64,000 nucleotides of DNA from Sceloporus undulatus (taxonomy: Eukaryota; Chordata; Lepidosauria; Squamata; Phrynosomatidae): contig NC_056522.1 of the NCBI RefSeq assembly GCF_019175285.1, forward strand, positions 71,103,744 to 71,167,743. The letters are read 5' to 3'. A program made the position numbers and the translations under genes. Shown one piece after another: positions 42,888-55,200 of this stretch. Under the pieces are notes generated by a model. It ran no database searches. It was not told the origin of the DNA and saw only the letters and a list, made by a program, of their open reading frames with translations. Every line of letters begins with the position of its first letter. The first letter of the stretch is position 1.

Positions 42888-43086
42888 CAGTGGTTCCCAA
42901 TCTTCCTAGTGCCGCGACCCTTTAATACAGTTCCTCATGTTGTGGTGACCCAAAACCATGAAATTATTTTCGTTGTTACTTCATAATTGTAATTAAATAG
43001 ATGTTTGCCAATGGTCTTAGGTGACCCCCATGAAAGGGTCATTCGACCCCCCAAAAGGGTCCCGACCCACAGGTTGGGGATCACTG
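42888..43086. mobile_element. hAT-type MITE with perfect 8-bp target duplication
   Basis: The ends are CAGTGGTTCCCAATCTT at the left and CAGTGATCCCCAACCTG reading in from the right. ATCTAAAA flanks both sides (42880-42887 and 43087-43094). The interior carries GTGCCGCGACCCTTTAATAC and AGGGTCCCGACCC wording found in widespread vertebrate hAT-Charlie-like MITEs. It is non-coding. Confidence 0.88.
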
Positions 43087-43094
43087 ATCTAAAA

Positions 43095-44165
43095 CAATTT
43101 ATATCCGTTTTCATTTGTATCAGGAACAGGTCTTCCTATTCTTACCCTCAAATAATTTGGATTACAACAGGAATAGTTTCTACCAATGTATTATTTTTGA
43201 GAAAATCCATTTTCCTTTCAGCTTCTCTAGAGATTGCAGCTAAACTCAGAAGGAACGGGGAAATAAAATGGATGGCAGACAATGTTGTTGTTCCTGCTAG
43301 TTAAAATGTTCCAGGACTTTAGCCCAGTTATCCCTGCCTCCATTATAGAAGTGATTAGGCCTGACAATTTAGATTATTTAAAAAGCGATTGAATAATTCA
43401 TATATGATAGGACTACTGATAGCTACTTGTGGATGGTTATATATTTCCTCCACTGTCAGAGGCTCAGCTGTGTACATCTGTTTTTGGAAAACATGAACTG
43501 TAAATGCAGTTGTACTCACAGCATACCCTTCAATGTATTACAGATGAAAAGCCAGGACACTTGTGGCCAAATATCAAAGTGTGGTCAAGATGGCAAGAGT
43601 TATTAATGCAGAAGCAACAGTAGAATTGGCTAGAGCAGAAACGTGGTTTCCCCCCCCGGATCAAGCTTGATTGCATTCTTTATTGAAGACACACTTGCAA
43701 CCAGACACAGAAAGTCTATGCTCCTCTAACCTCCTCCCAATGTGAATGCTGTTAAAACACTTCCAGCATAAGGAATATGAGGCGGAAAGTGGAGAGCTGG
43801 TGGGTTTTCAAAGGTTTTATCATTTCTGGGCCCACAACAGGAGTGGTGGTGAACATTTGACCACCAGTCCCACCAAAGTTGCCCAACACAGAGGTATTTA
43901 CAGTGCCCCCTTTTCTGTTACACAGATGGAGATCTGGCTCTATGGCTCCAATTATAATGCAGCTAAGAAGGCCTCTTGGCTCCTTACCAGCAGACAGAAT
44001 GTGCTACTGTTAATCTAGGCCAAAAATACTCCAAGAACTGCCCACTTGATGATAATTGTCCCACATTGCTTTCTCCCTGGATTCTTTGCAGATGAGCAAG
44101 TATTGGCACTGAAATAATGTTTAGCACCTTAACAAGAAAATCAGAGATCAAGCCCTTTTCTGGTT
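43095..44165. other. Intergenic DNA, nothing recognised
   Basis: AT-rich sequence with only short open frames and no recognised repeat. Confidence 0.45.
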
Positions 44166-44167
44166 TC

Positions 44168-44305
44168 CAGTAGGATGTTGGTGTTGTTGTGTACTTTCAA
44201 ATCATTTCTGACTTATGATAAGGCTAATGTGACACTATCATGGGTTTTTCTTGGCAAGATTTGTTCAGAGGGTATTTGCCTTTGCCTTCCTCTGACTCTC
44301 TCCCA
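44168..44305 (-). repeat. tRNA-headed SINE, 3' half
   Basis: It is an antisense copy of the family body and tail: TTGTTGTGTACTTTCAAATC, TTTCTGACTTATGATAAGG, GGGTTTTTCTTGGCAAGATT and TTTGCCTTTGCCTTCCTC. The tRNA-like head is lost. Confidence 0.7.
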
Positions 44306-44719
44306 CTCCTTCCTTTAGCAAGTCTCCTACTTGGCCTTGTCTTCTCAGTCCCCTTCATAGTCCCCTTCTCTCCCTCTTCTTCTCTTTCTCTTTCTCAGGA
44401 ACTGTGATCCTTAACACATCTTGCTTAAGGACATTGCCAAGGTATGTTTGCTGTGAAATCACCAGGAACTCAGGATCTCAGGTTTTGACCTTAAAGCCTG
44501 AGATGCTCCTACTCTGGCAACGCTAGGGGTAGACAACATGAATGATGGTGGATGTTAGAGAGGACTGCCTCATACCTTTAACTTTTTCAACTTGAAAGGA
44601 AACACTGTGCCCTGTCAAGGAACAAGGACAATTTCCTAGTGTTTTAGGGAGCCCAGATTTGATTTAAGGCTGGAGTGACCTTTTTTTTTAATTAAAAGGA
44701 AGGTGACACTTCTGCTTTT

Positions 44720-44965
44720 AAAAATCACGCAATTACTTTTAAAGCATAATTAAGATTTTCACACACAGTGGTCATTACCCTGGGAATAGCCAGGGAATAA
44801 CCAGGCAATAAACAGCAACAAATCATTCGGGGGATGAAAAAAAGCCTTCTGTGCCCTCTCCAAATGTAGCAGAATAACCAGGGAATAACCAGGCAATAAA
44901 CAGCAACAAATCATTCAGAGGATGAAAAAAAAAAGCTTTCTGTGCCCTCTTCAAATGTAGCAGAA
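44720..44965. repeat. Inverted-repeat arm with an internal tandem duplication
   Basis: 44724-44828 (AATCACGCAATTAC, TTTTCACACACAGTGGTCAT, GGCAATAAACAGCAACAAAT) is a near-perfect inverted copy of 45298-45400. A unit of about 110 bp (GGCAATAAACAGCAACAAAT to CAAATGTAGCAGAAT) is repeated in tandem at about 44800-44967. It looks like a rearranged relative of the element at 45050-45438. Confidence 0.7.
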
Positions 44966-45049
44966 TTGTCCATCTGTGACCCGTAGAGTTCAATATGTCT
45001 AAATGGAAAAGGTGCACTAGGGAATAGATTTCAGTCACATGGAAGTTAA

Positions 45050-45438
45050 TCACATGGGGACAATTAGAAGTGTAAACAAGGTTTATCCCATGAAAAGTAT
45101 GCATTCACAATTAAAGTTTTCACACGACGTCGTGATTAAAGTACCATTATCCCGGGAATATCCAGTGAAAATTGCGCAATTGTGTGCATTCACGATAAAG
45201 GTTTTCACACAGTGTCGTGATCAAAAGCGATTAAAGTGCCATTAATCCAGGAATAACCAGGCAATAAAAAGCAACAAATCATTCATGGGAAAATCCCGAG
45301 AATGATTTGTTGCTGTTTATTGCCTGTTTATTCCCAGGGTAATGACCACTGTGTGTGAAAATCCATTGTGCTTTAATAGTAATTGCGTGATTTTCACAGG
45401 ATAAACCACGTTTAAACTTCCAGTTTCCCCCTGTGTGA
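45050..45438. mobile_element. Harbinger-like foldback MITE, about 389 bp
   Basis: The left edge TCACATGGGGACAATTAGAA and the right edge read inward, TCACACAGGGGGAAACTGG, continue as inverted repeats of about 60 bp (GTGTAAACAAGGTTTATCCC against GTTTAAACGTGGTTTATCC). TAA flanks both sides (45047-45049 and 45439-45441), the three-base duplication of PIF/Harbinger elements. The interior repeats variants of CGTGATTAAAGTACCATTAT. It is non-coding, and the superfamily is inferred from duplication size only. Confidence 0.55.
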
Positions 45439-45478
45439 TAAACTCCATAGCTGTGTTAGTCTGGAATTTATTGTTGTT

Positions 45479-46545
45479 TATAGAATCATAGCATCACAGA
45501 GTTGGAAGAGACCCCAAGGGCCATCCATTCCAACTCCCTGCCATTCAGGAACACAGAATCAAAGCACTCTCAACAGGTGGCTGTCCAGCCTCTGCTTAAA
45601 AACTTCCAAAGAAGGAGACTCCATCACACTCCAATGGAGTGTGTTCCACTGTCGAACAGCTATTACTGTCAAGAAGTTCCTCCTAATGCTGAGGTGGACT
45701 CTCTTTTTCTGTAGTTTGCATCCATTGCTCCTTGTCCTATTCTCTGGAGCAGCAGAAACAAGTTCACTCCATCTTCAATATGACATCCCTTCAAATATTT
45801 AAACAGGGTTTCAAATATTTAGACTCCCAGAACTGGACACAGTATTCCAGGTGAGGCCTGACCAAAGCAGAATACAGTGGCACTATTACTTCCCTTGATC
45901 TAGACACTATACCTCTGTTGATGCAATCAAGAATCACATTAGCTTTCTCAGCTGCTGCATCACACTGTTGACTCATGTTCATCTTGAAATCTATGAAGAC
46001 TCCTTTCACATGAACTATTGTTTATCCAGGTCATGGTGTCTCCCATCCTATATCTGTGGATTTTTCTGCCAAGGTGTAGGACATTACATTTCTCCCTGTT
46101 GAAATTCATCTTGTTAGCTTTAGCTCAGCCCTCTAATATGTCACGGTCATTTTGAATTTTAATCCAGTCCTCTAGGGAATTAGCAACCCTTCCCAGTTTG
46201 GTATCATCTATAAATTTAATCAGCATGCTCTCTATTCCTTCATCCAAGTAGTTGATAAAGATGCTGAATAGCACAGGGCCCAGTAGAGATCCCTGTGGCA
46301 CTCCACTAATCATCTGTCTCCAGGATGAAGAGAAGCCATTGCTGAGCACCCTTGGGTTTGGTCAATCAGCCAATTACAAATCCACCTAACAGTAACACTT
46401 TCTTGGTCACATTCTTTGCAAGAATATCATGGGGAACTTGATCAAAAGCCTTACTAAAATCAAGATGTGCTACATCCACAGCATTCCCTTCACCTGTCAA
46501 GCCTGACAAGAGTCAACCAACATGGATTTCTCAAAAGCAAATCAT
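45479..46545 (-). repeat. CR1 LINE, 5'-truncated, with remnants of the reverse transcriptase
   Basis: The 3' end lies at the low coordinate (antisense of TCTGTGATGCTATGATTCTA, preceded by the GGCCCTTGGGGTCTCTTCCA block). On the minus strand, protein remnants include SGVPQGSLLGPVLFSIFINY and KFIDDTKL (the reverse transcriptase active site region), followed by [20 protein letters not shown]. Stops and frame changes separate the pieces, and the N-terminal half of the protein is missing. Confidence 0.92.
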
Positions 46546-46689
46546 GCTAGATTAATCTGATTTTTGAACTCCCACTAGGAGGAGCACCCTCTCAAAAAAA
46601 AAATAAATAAAACCCTGATTAGTTTGGCCCTCCTATGTGCAAAGGATTGAATGCAGACTGGGCTTCTGCTAAACTCTTTTGCCCTTGGC

Positions 46690-46925
46690 ACTGAATCTCT
46701 CAGAGTCAGTGTGCTGTATTGGTTTGATTGTTGGACCTGGACTTCAGAAGGGCAGGGTTGGAATCCCTGCTCAGCCATGGAAGCCCTCTGGGTGCCCTGG
46801 GTCAAGTCACACACTCTCAACTTCAGAGGAATGCAAAGTCAAACCCCCCTAAACAAATCTTGGCAGAAAGACCCAAGAGTAGGGTAACTGTCAGTCAGAT
46901 TCAAATTGAAGGCACATAAGATTTA
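46690..46925 (+). repeat. tRNA-headed SINE
   Basis: It has AGTGTGCTGTATTGGTTTG, the B-box relic GGGTTGGAATCCCTG, CTCAGCCATGGAAGCCCTCT and a tail at TTGAAGGCACATAAG. An (AAT)n and LINE-like stretch, TTTATAAATAAAGGTTAATA, follows at 46955-46995. Confidence 0.75.
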
Positions 46926-47399
46926 AATTTAAATTAATGTGTAAATTTACAGCACTTTATAAATAAAGGTTAATAATAATAATACCAATAATAAATTGAA
47001 ACCCTTCCTCATTTTCACTGCCTCTAGGGAGTCATTTCAATTCAAGGCTGGCCAAAGTCATTTTGTTGCCTGAGGCAAAGGACAAGATGCCAGTTCCTCC
47101 TGATTCCATTTACAGAAACCAAACGGATTGGCACAATTGGACTGTGATGGGGCAGATTAATGTTTAGCATTATGATAGGACAGACTGTTCCATTACCTCA
47201 CCTAAAGGAACCAAGTTATTTTATGAGAAACAGGATTGGCTGTGCAACACACATGTCTCTCTGTCCTTCAGACCCTCATTGCCTCTTCCCACTCCAACTG
47301 AGGAAGCCACTTCAGCCTGGGTAAAACCAGATATTACGCTTATGCCATGGTTAGCTGGCTGAGGGTGGTGGGAGCTGTTCTCTTGTAACTTCCTTATTG

Positions 47400-47622
47400 A
47401 GAGTTAGTGTAGTGTCATGGTTTGAGCATTGGAGATCAGGGTTTGAATCCCTGCTTGGCCATGGAAACCCTCTGGGTGATGTTAGGGAAGTCATACTTTC
47501 TCAGCCTCAGAGGTAGGCAAAGGCAAACTCCCTCTGAACAAATCTTGCCAAGAAACCCCCATGATAGGCTTGCCTTAGGATCAACATAAGTCAGAAACAA
47601 CTTGAAGGCCTACAACAACGAA
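47400..47622 (+). repeat. tRNA-headed SINE
   Basis: It has GTTAGTGTAGTGTCATGG, B box GGGTTTGAATCCC, GGCCATGGAAACCCTCTGGG and a tail in TTGAAGGCCTACAACAACG. Confidence 0.8.
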
Positions 47623-48176
47623 CTTCCTTATTGTGAGAATTCCACTGGCTGCAATTCACAATTCAAAGTGTGTTATGACATATAAAGCCTCTGTAGCTTA
47701 GGCTATTTGACAAAATATATCTCCACATATGAACCTGCATCTGTTTTGAGATCTTCTGGGAAGGCTTGTCTCTGGATCCTGCAGATATATCTGGTGGGAA
47801 TACAGGGGAGGGCCATCTTTGTGATTGCTCCAGAATTTCAGTTAGTCTCAAAGGTGCTACAAGATCCCTTCGCATACTGTTTTAACTTTTGTCAGTTGTC
47901 TTGAGTCCGACTCCCAGGTGACGCAAAGGGTTTGAACAGAGGAGGAAAATGGGAAAGAAGAGAAAAACTGGGACATTTTAAAAGCAGTTGGAAGAGTGGG
48001 AAGGCAGAGGATTAATTGGATCATCCCTGCCAAATCAGGACACTTGGAGGATCTGCAATAATAATAAGAATAGTCTTAACACACGTGGAGGGTACCAAGC
48101 TTCAGGAGGCTGCCACGCTATCTCTGGTTTGTTCTTTTTAGCCCATTTGATATGGAACACAGCCATTATGCAATTT

Positions 48177-48391
48177 GGGCTGCTGCCACACTGTGGAATT
48201 AATGCAGTTTGACACCACTTTAACTGTCATGGCTCCATCCAATGGAATCCTTGTAGCTGTTGTGTACCAGAGCTTTTTGACAGAGAGGACTAAATATCTT
48301 ACAAAACTACAAATCCCAGAATTCCATAACATTGAGCCATGGCAGATAAAGTGGTATCAAACTGCATTAATGATCCAGTGTAGATGCAGCC
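48177..48391. mobile_element. MITE with long inverted ends (GGGCTGC family)
   Basis: The left end GGGCTGCTGCCACACTGTGG, then AATGCAGTTTGACACCACTT, is the inverted partner of AAGTGGTATCAAACTGCATT, then GTGTAGATGCAGCC. The centre contains CTACAAATCCCAGAATTCCA. It is the same family as 55201-55405 and the multiplied ends at 30633. The superfamily is not determined. Confidence 0.75.
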
Positions 48392-49754
48392 TTGGCACTT
48401 CCTAGTTTATGTCTCATCATAACAGAACCCTTTCACTATCCTCAAAAGCCTACTTGCTAAGTCAAGGGTGAACTAAAGCAGTAAAAGTGCAGCATGGTAT
48501 CTAAATATAGCAGCTTTTTGAGTGCATGTATTAATTGCTTCCAAGGAAGAGCAAACTCCTCTTTCATCTCTCCAAGTCAGTTCCTGGAAGGGATTATAAA
48601 AATGCATGGAATACTTTGGGGTAACAATAGCATGTGGCATGCCGCATGCCTGGGGAGATTTTCCCTGCCTGTGGTGGAGATGGACACTGATGGAGGCTTT
48701 TGACATTCCAGACCTAAATATTTCATTCCCTTCCTCAGGCAACATTCAAGTCACTAAAGAAGGTCTCTGCCCACCTCCAATGTTTCCATCCTTTAACAGC
48801 AGAGAAGATAACTGGGAAAAGGTATTGCTAGTCTTTACCTATCTGGCTTTGTCATTCCTATTATTTCTGGGTCATAAGGACACACCACGGTAGGATCCTC
48901 TGTCATTGCAGAGATTCAGATTTTCCCACATTACCTGTCATTTTGGGAATTGATGGCTCTTTGGCATAGAGGTACACAAGCCAGGGCAGGGCTGGGTGAA
49001 TTATACCAGCCAGCACCCAAAATGACAATGCTTTCAGGCAGGAGCAATGAAAAGATGGCTGGCTCCAAGGCTACTTTTACAGGCTCCACAAAATCCCCAG
49101 AATTCCAGAATGCCCAGTCCCTCCCATGGCCAATTGGTTTGGGGTTTTGGCAAAAATATAAATTGTATATGATCAGTACATTTGCATTAAAACAACATGT
49201 GGGGATAGGGTGTGTGTGTACCTAGTTTGACCCTTCCAAAACAAAATGAGCAGTGGACATCTGTGCCTTTCTATTTTTGCCTTTTCCATTTGCCATCATT
49301 TTTTTCAGGAGCAGATACTGCCTACAGTGGGTAATGGATGGTGAAACCTTGATGGCACCCATCCCCTGGGAACTTGCCCACACTTTACATGAAGAAATAT
49401 GCAAATATGCAAATTTCCTGGCCTGGGGCCCAACCATAACCCCATCTAATGAGGGATTGTGGGATTTGTAGTTCAGCCTCTTGTCTATTTTCAGCAACCT
49501 GTCAATCTTTTCTTTTTTGCTTTTATGGATATTCATGGCCTGTGGAAAACAACGAACCAGCTACTGGCTCTTTCTCTCCTTTCTGTTCATTTGCAACGGA
49601 GCAAAGGGGCATATTTGAGATCATGGTGGTTCACATCACCCCTCTCCAGCTTCAGTTTTATCTTTACAAGAACCCTTAGATGTAGATTAAGATGAGAAAA
49701 GAAGGATTATCCTATGGTTACCCAAGCGCTGTGGTTGAGTGGGGGGGTTGCAGC
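48392..49754. other. Intergenic DNA, nothing recognised
   Basis: Mixed composition, no gene or clear repeat. There is a fragment like a MITE end at 49448-49475 (GAGGGATTGTGGGATTTGTA). Confidence 0.4.
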
Positions 49755-50100
49755 TAGCAATGGAGAAACAGAATGGATCCCAATTGGCAAAGGGGTCAGG
49801 CAAAAAGGACAAACAAATAGGTCTTAGAACAGATTAAGCCTGGACTCTCCATGGAAGGCAAGATAACAATACTGATGCAGCTGACTTTGACCACATCATA
49901 AGAAGCATGACTCATTAGAAAAGACAATAATGCTATGGAAGATAGAAGGTAGTAGAAAGAGATGTAGACCATATGCCAAATGGATAGACTCAATCAGGGA
50001 AGTCACAGACCTGGGTTTTAAGGACCTGAGCAGAGTGGTGGAGGACATGGGGTCTTGGAGATGTCTCATCCATGGGGTCGCCATGAGTTAGGATCACCCA
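49755..50100 (+). repeat. BovB LINE fragment with large internal deletion
   Basis: It begins at the reverse transcriptase stretch ATTGGCAAAGGGGTCAGGCA. It then jumps to the C-terminal part (LDSPWKARITILMQLTLTT, WIDSIREVTDLGFKDLSRVV, SWRCLIHGVAMS) and the 3' tail. The missing centre is over a kilobase in intact elements. It is dead. Confidence 0.8.
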
Positions 50101-50254
50101 AAAGCAGTTACAACAGTGACTTAGTCCTAGCCCATTACTCTAATCACTTATATCATCCTGCTTCTTACCATTAACAGCAGGCAAATCACTTCAATATGCT
50201 ATTGTGTTTGCATCTGTTGCCTAAAACATCCCCAGGGGCAAGGGACCCTTTCAC

Positions 50255-50465
50255 ACTAGATAACTATGCTACAGGGATGTGCCTTCAACTGTCATTATAA
50301 CATCTCATGGAATCCTGGGTTGGTAATTTGGTGAGGCACTAGAACTCTCTGGCAGAGAATTCCTCCCTCCCTAAACTTAAAATCTCAGGATTCCCTCAGA
50401 TGGAACTTTGGCAGTTAAAAGTGGAACCGTGTCACTATAATTGTGTAGTGGAAAAGAACCCAAGC
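50255..50465. repeat. Degraded MITE, GGGCTGC-like or related
   Basis: It has CTTTCACACTAGATAACTAT at the left and a loosely inverted GTGTCACTATAATTGTGTAG at the right. The centre carries ATGGAATCCTGGGTTGGTAA and AATCTCAGGATTCCCTCAGA. The layout is that of the 48177 family, but the sequence has drifted. Confidence 0.4.
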
Positions 50466-50974
50466 ACAACAAATCCCAGGAAGGAAGGAGGGATGTAGAG
50501 CAGTGAGAGGAGCACATCTCACCTTTCTGGGTAAGCCATCCCTGTCCTTTTCCAATGTCAACAGTCTGTAATGCTCACCCATTCATCAGAGAAGCACACT
50601 CATGTGAGACATTTGTTCCACTTCTGGGTTTCTGGCTTCAGTACTCTGCAATGCAAAGAGACATCCCCCTGTGACTCCTTCTGCTCAGCTGTTGCACCAG
50701 GGACACCCATGTTGAGCATACTGTTTCTAAAAATGGAAAACAGCGAATGGTAGCTCACAGAGAGAACAGAGTCATCATCAACAGTGCATTTAGTGGATTC
50801 CCTCAAGTCCAGACCTTTCTTTCTAGCTAGAGAGATCCCTTATTATAATAGCTACAGCATCCCCTCATCTTAAAGATGGAGACAGATCCAGAGAACCTTG
50901 GCAGATGAATATTGGCACAACACTTTACTTGGGCCAGCAGGGTAGACTAGGTGCATAATGCATGTTCTCATGAA

Positions 50975-51172
50975 CCTTGTTCTCATTGAGAGCCTTCAAT
51001 ATACTTCTGACTTATGCTGACCCTAAAGCGAACCTATTATGAGGTTTTCTGAGGTGGAGAGTGCATGACTTGCCCAAGGTCACCCAGTGGGCTTCCATGA
51101 GTGAGGAAGGAATTGAACCCTGATTTCCAGAGTCATAGTCCAATGCTCAAACCACTACACCACAGTGGTATA
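50975..51172 (-). repeat. tRNA-headed SINE
   Basis: In antisense it has CCACTGTGGTGTAGTGGTTT at the head, a B-box relic at GGGTTCAATTCC, CCACTGGGTGACCTTGGGCA and the CATAAGTCAGAAGTATATTG tail region. Confidence 0.8.
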
Positions 51173-53796
51173 TGTTCCCATAAAGCTACAATTAACAAAA
51201 ACAATGCATGAAAAAGTGGTGTGAGAGAGAATGTACTAGAAATAACTAGAGGTAAAAATTTCCCTAGATGTTTCTGAATAATCCCTTGAATTGGGCCAGG
51301 ACATTTTGATGTTTCTATCAGCTAAAACAATGGATGCCAGTTTAAAGTGGTCAGTCCCAGACTCCTTGCATTGTTACAGAAGAGGCTTGGACTTCGCATC
51401 AGTCAAGCTGTGTGTATGGCTTCATTGCTGCCATGAAATAGATTGTGCATCCAAGCAAGTCTTCACATTCAACATTGCTGCCCAAAGCAACGGAAAAGAG
51501 GGTAGGCAAGTGAACTAGGCTGTTTTACTTCACCACTGCTTTCCTCAAATCATATTTGAGGCAACAGCCTAATTTACAAGGCGCAGGACTGGACAGGCAG
51601 TGTAGTGCAAATGACTCTAGCTTTCAGCAGTGAAAGCTAAGGAAGTTAGGAGTAGACAAATGACTTGATGGGTGGGCTATCACTGCTGTCATCCAAAATA
51701 TGCTGCCTGAAGCAGCTGCCTCACTTGGCATAGAACATATGTGCCGTACCTCACAGGTGTGGGTCCTCCATACCTGCTGGATGGTAACAGAACCTAATGT
51801 TTCTTCCCCAGCAGTAAAAAATTGGTAATGAATTATAGCACCCTTTAGAAAAGAGCAGAGGAATTTGCAGCTCTCTAGAGCTCCCAGGCTTCTTTACCAA
51901 TTGCTATGTTGGCTAGGGATACTGGGAGCTATAATCCTCCTATAACTGGAGGACCACAGGATTCCTACCCTTGCTTGAGAAATATGATCATCCCTCTAAG
52001 TAACTCCAAGAGTCCTGTATTAATATGCCACCAGCAGAATGTTTATTTAACAAGTCAGATATAGTAAGGCAGCAGGACTTTAAATATAGAGAAGCTGAGT
52101 TTGCAAACCATGAAATGTGACTCACAGTGGAAGGTGCCTGTGTGAAGCTTTCTTGGACACTGGTTTCTGCCATCATCATCATCATCATCATCATCATCTC
52201 CAGAATGTTTATTTAATTTTTCAGACAATTATTGTTCCCCAAATTAGCTAGGGAATGAGAGTGGGACATGCTGTTCAGTTTACAAATTAAAAAGGCAAGA
52301 CACAAGAATGAAAAGGGAGAAGGGAGGTGGGAGGTGAGCTCTTTGAGGTCCAGAGCAAACAGATGGGCTCTGTGTGACCACAGCCCTTAATGGCCAGGAC
52401 AGTTGGTTGGCTGGCGCTTGATCTCTTGCCTAAATAGCAACTGATGTGCCTTTGTTCTGTTGGTGATGGACGGGGCCACTTGATTTTGCAGTCATGGCCA
52501 ATGAGCAGTTGGAAGGTCTTAATGGTCTTTCTGGCAGAGAGAGGCCAAGCATTTGCTCCTTCCCTGGCTCTTGCAGGTGCTTAGTGTGACCACTTAAGGC
52601 ATTGCCAAAAGAAGGACACAAAAGAGGACATGGACTTGTATGAAATCTGCATGTGCTTCATTTCTAATAATAGGGTTGGTTATTTATTTATTTATTTATT
52701 TATTTACGTGTTTCTATCCTGCCCTCTGTTTCATGATCTTGGGGAAGCGTACAATAAAATCAGCTTAAAACAATGGAAATGATAAAATTATTTTAAAAGG
52801 CTAAAACTATATGGAACAATCTGACATGTTAAAAGCAGATTAAATCTAGTTAAGATAAGTTTAAACTATTTAAAACCATGCCAGTGTGCAGATTTGTATT
52901 AAAACCAATTAAGCCCCAAAGGCTTTAGTGGATTTACATGCAAATTTAGAAGTAGTGACTCTAATTTAAACAGAAGCAGAGTAGCCCTCTCACTGTAGTG
53001 GAGGAGACTGGGATCAGGGGTGTGTGTGTGTTCAGTCTGCTTTTGTCCAGGTGCTAACTGTGGATGGACAGTGACAAGTCTCTTTTTCATTGTCCTCCAC
53101 CTTGAGGCTGGGCAACCTTTCAGACAGAAGACACTTTTGAATAAAGGAGTTCCTCGGAGAGGTCTTCACATAGAAAGCTGCTTTGTGAAGCAGAGCTCAT
53201 GGCCACCCTTTTTAAGCTAAGTAGGTTGCCCCCTTGCTATGATATCACTAGGAGGTCCTCCCAAAGATCTAGATCCTATGGCCAATGACATTAGCTAGTG
53301 TGTGTTCATCTTCCTCAGACAAAGAATCTTACTGTTCTCACAGTGCTGTGATGAGGCTCTTCCAAACAACATCTGCATCAAAATTATTTTGTTTATGGAA
53401 TAATAACTACATATAATTCTAGTTTATAGAATGTAAATTATATATAACTACAAACTATTTGAAATACCATATCTCCTTATATAAACCAGGGTGTACATTA
53501 AGATCCGTAAGGGAGAGCTTTCTTGTTGTCCTACCACCCTCACCCTCACAGGCGCAGTTGGTGACAACTTGGAACTCCTTTCCATGAGTGGTCAAGTAAG
53601 TCCTCTCCCTGCTCTCTTCACCAGCAGCTGAAGACATTCTATTTAGACAGGCTTTTGGTGCATGGCTGTTACTTATGCAGTGTGTTTGTGTAACTGTTGT
53701 GCTGTTGTTAGCATTTTAATGTTTTAATTTTTTAAAATGGTTTTAATAGTGTCTTGATTTTAACTATGATATTTTAATACTAGTACTGCTATTGTT
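51173..53796. other. Intergenic DNA with simple repeats
   Basis: An old hAT-like MITE scrap lies around 51870-51985 (ATACTGGGAGCTATAATCC). (ATC)n is at 52171-52198. (TTTA)n at 52680-52706 leads into GTTTCTATCCTGCCCTCTGT, a LINE-like 3' tail that may run to about 52910. No gene is recognised. Confidence 0.5.
52171..52198. repeat. (CAT)n microsatellite
   Basis: About nine uninterrupted CAT units. Confidence 0.9.
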
Positions 53797-54345
53797 GTTA
53801 AATGTCCTCGGGTCAACCTTGCCTCATGGAGACCCTGTAGATGAGATATCTACAAGACTCCCTGACCTCCACTGCTCTTACCATGTCTTTCAGGCTCAGG
53901 CCTGTGGCCTCTTTGATTGAATCTAACCATCTGGCATGTGGCCTTCCATTCTTTCCACTGTCTTTCATCTTTCCTAGCATCATTGTCTTTTCCAATTATT
54001 CATGCCTTCTAATGATGTGGCCAAAGTATGACAGCCTCAGTTTAGTCATCCTGGCTTCTAGGGAGAGCTCGGGATTGTTCTAGAACCAATTTGTTTGTCT
54101 TCTTGGGCATCCATGGTATCCTCAGCACTCTTCTCTAGCACCACATCTGATATTAGTTTATTTTCTTTCTATTGGCTTTCTTCACTGTTCAGCTCTCACA
54201 TCCGTAGGTGGCGATAGGAAATATGATGGCATGGAAGAATCTCAGTTTGGTGTTCAGAGTTATATCTTTATACTTTAAGATCTTGGTCAGCTTTTTTCCC
54301 CCATAGCTGCCCTTCTCAATCCTAGACTTCTAATTTCTTGACAGC
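53797..54345 (-). repeat. BovB LINE, 3' end
   Basis: On the minus strand, remnants of the C-terminal BovB protein read RMTKLRLSYFGHIIRR, EKTMMLGKMKDSGKNGRPHA, then RWLDSIKEATGLSLKDMVRA and ESCRYLIYRVSMRQG, followed by the short 3' tail. Upstream pieces with the ERTVKKANRK-like region extend to about 54345. Several frame changes are present. Confidence 0.88.
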
Positions 54346-55200
54346 AGTCACCATTTATAATTAATGTTTTAGCTGGACCTTTTAAAAATTATTATAAGCT
54401 GTCTTGGAACCCATTTTGGAAAAAAGACAGCATCTAAGTGGAATAAATAAATAAATAAATAACTCAAATTAGTTTATCTCTTCTTGTCTCCGCAGCCTTT
54501 TTTGAAGTCAGTCTGATGTTATTGGTGGACCATAGAATTACATAATCTTATTACTATTCTTATCATCCTTCCCAAGTCTAGAGGACATCACTGGTCAAAC
54601 GGATATATATGGAATGGAAGGTAGCTTCAGCCTATAAATTATTTGAACCTCAGAGGACACACTTTGTGCCAACAGATACAGGAAGTAATATTAAAAAGGT
54701 GGTATATGATATTCATTCAGCAGGAATATTGGTCTTCAGAATTCTCCATTAATGCAACTAAAATAAGAAAAGGCAAAATTCAGCCAACAGTGTTGAGGAT
54801 GGAGTAAAATCAGCATTTATTTTGGCTTCTGAGTTCTTACCATTGCAAAATACACTGACATTTCCAACAGTGCTCCTCCAGAGATTTAGAGGAACACTAC
54901 TGTTCATTTGGGTGGTGAAATTTCTGTCTCAATTTTTTGGAAATGTATGCAGGCATCCTTGGCAGTGAAAAAAACAGCCTTCAACATGGGTTGTATTTTT
55001 TTCCTACCCCAATCTAGCTCTGAGGCAGATGAGTCACTATGATTACCTTGCCACCGATATTGCAGAGAGTGTGACTGAGGCTGAGAATGAAATATGTGCT
55101 TAAGACCACAAGTAAATTCATGGCTGAGTGGAAAGCTGAACCACTTCCTAATTTCCAGTTCCATCTTTTGTCCACTGACCACTACTCATGTTTCTAATCT
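54346..55200. other. Intergenic DNA, nothing firm
   Basis: An (AAT/AAATA) run at 54444-54462 ends a LINE-like tail (GGAAAAAAGACAGCATCTAA). No gene is seen. Confidence 0.4.

Noticed and set aside
44720-45438. CRISPR-like array because of repeated units
   Set aside because: The units are inverted and imperfect with no regular spacers, and the host is a eukaryote.
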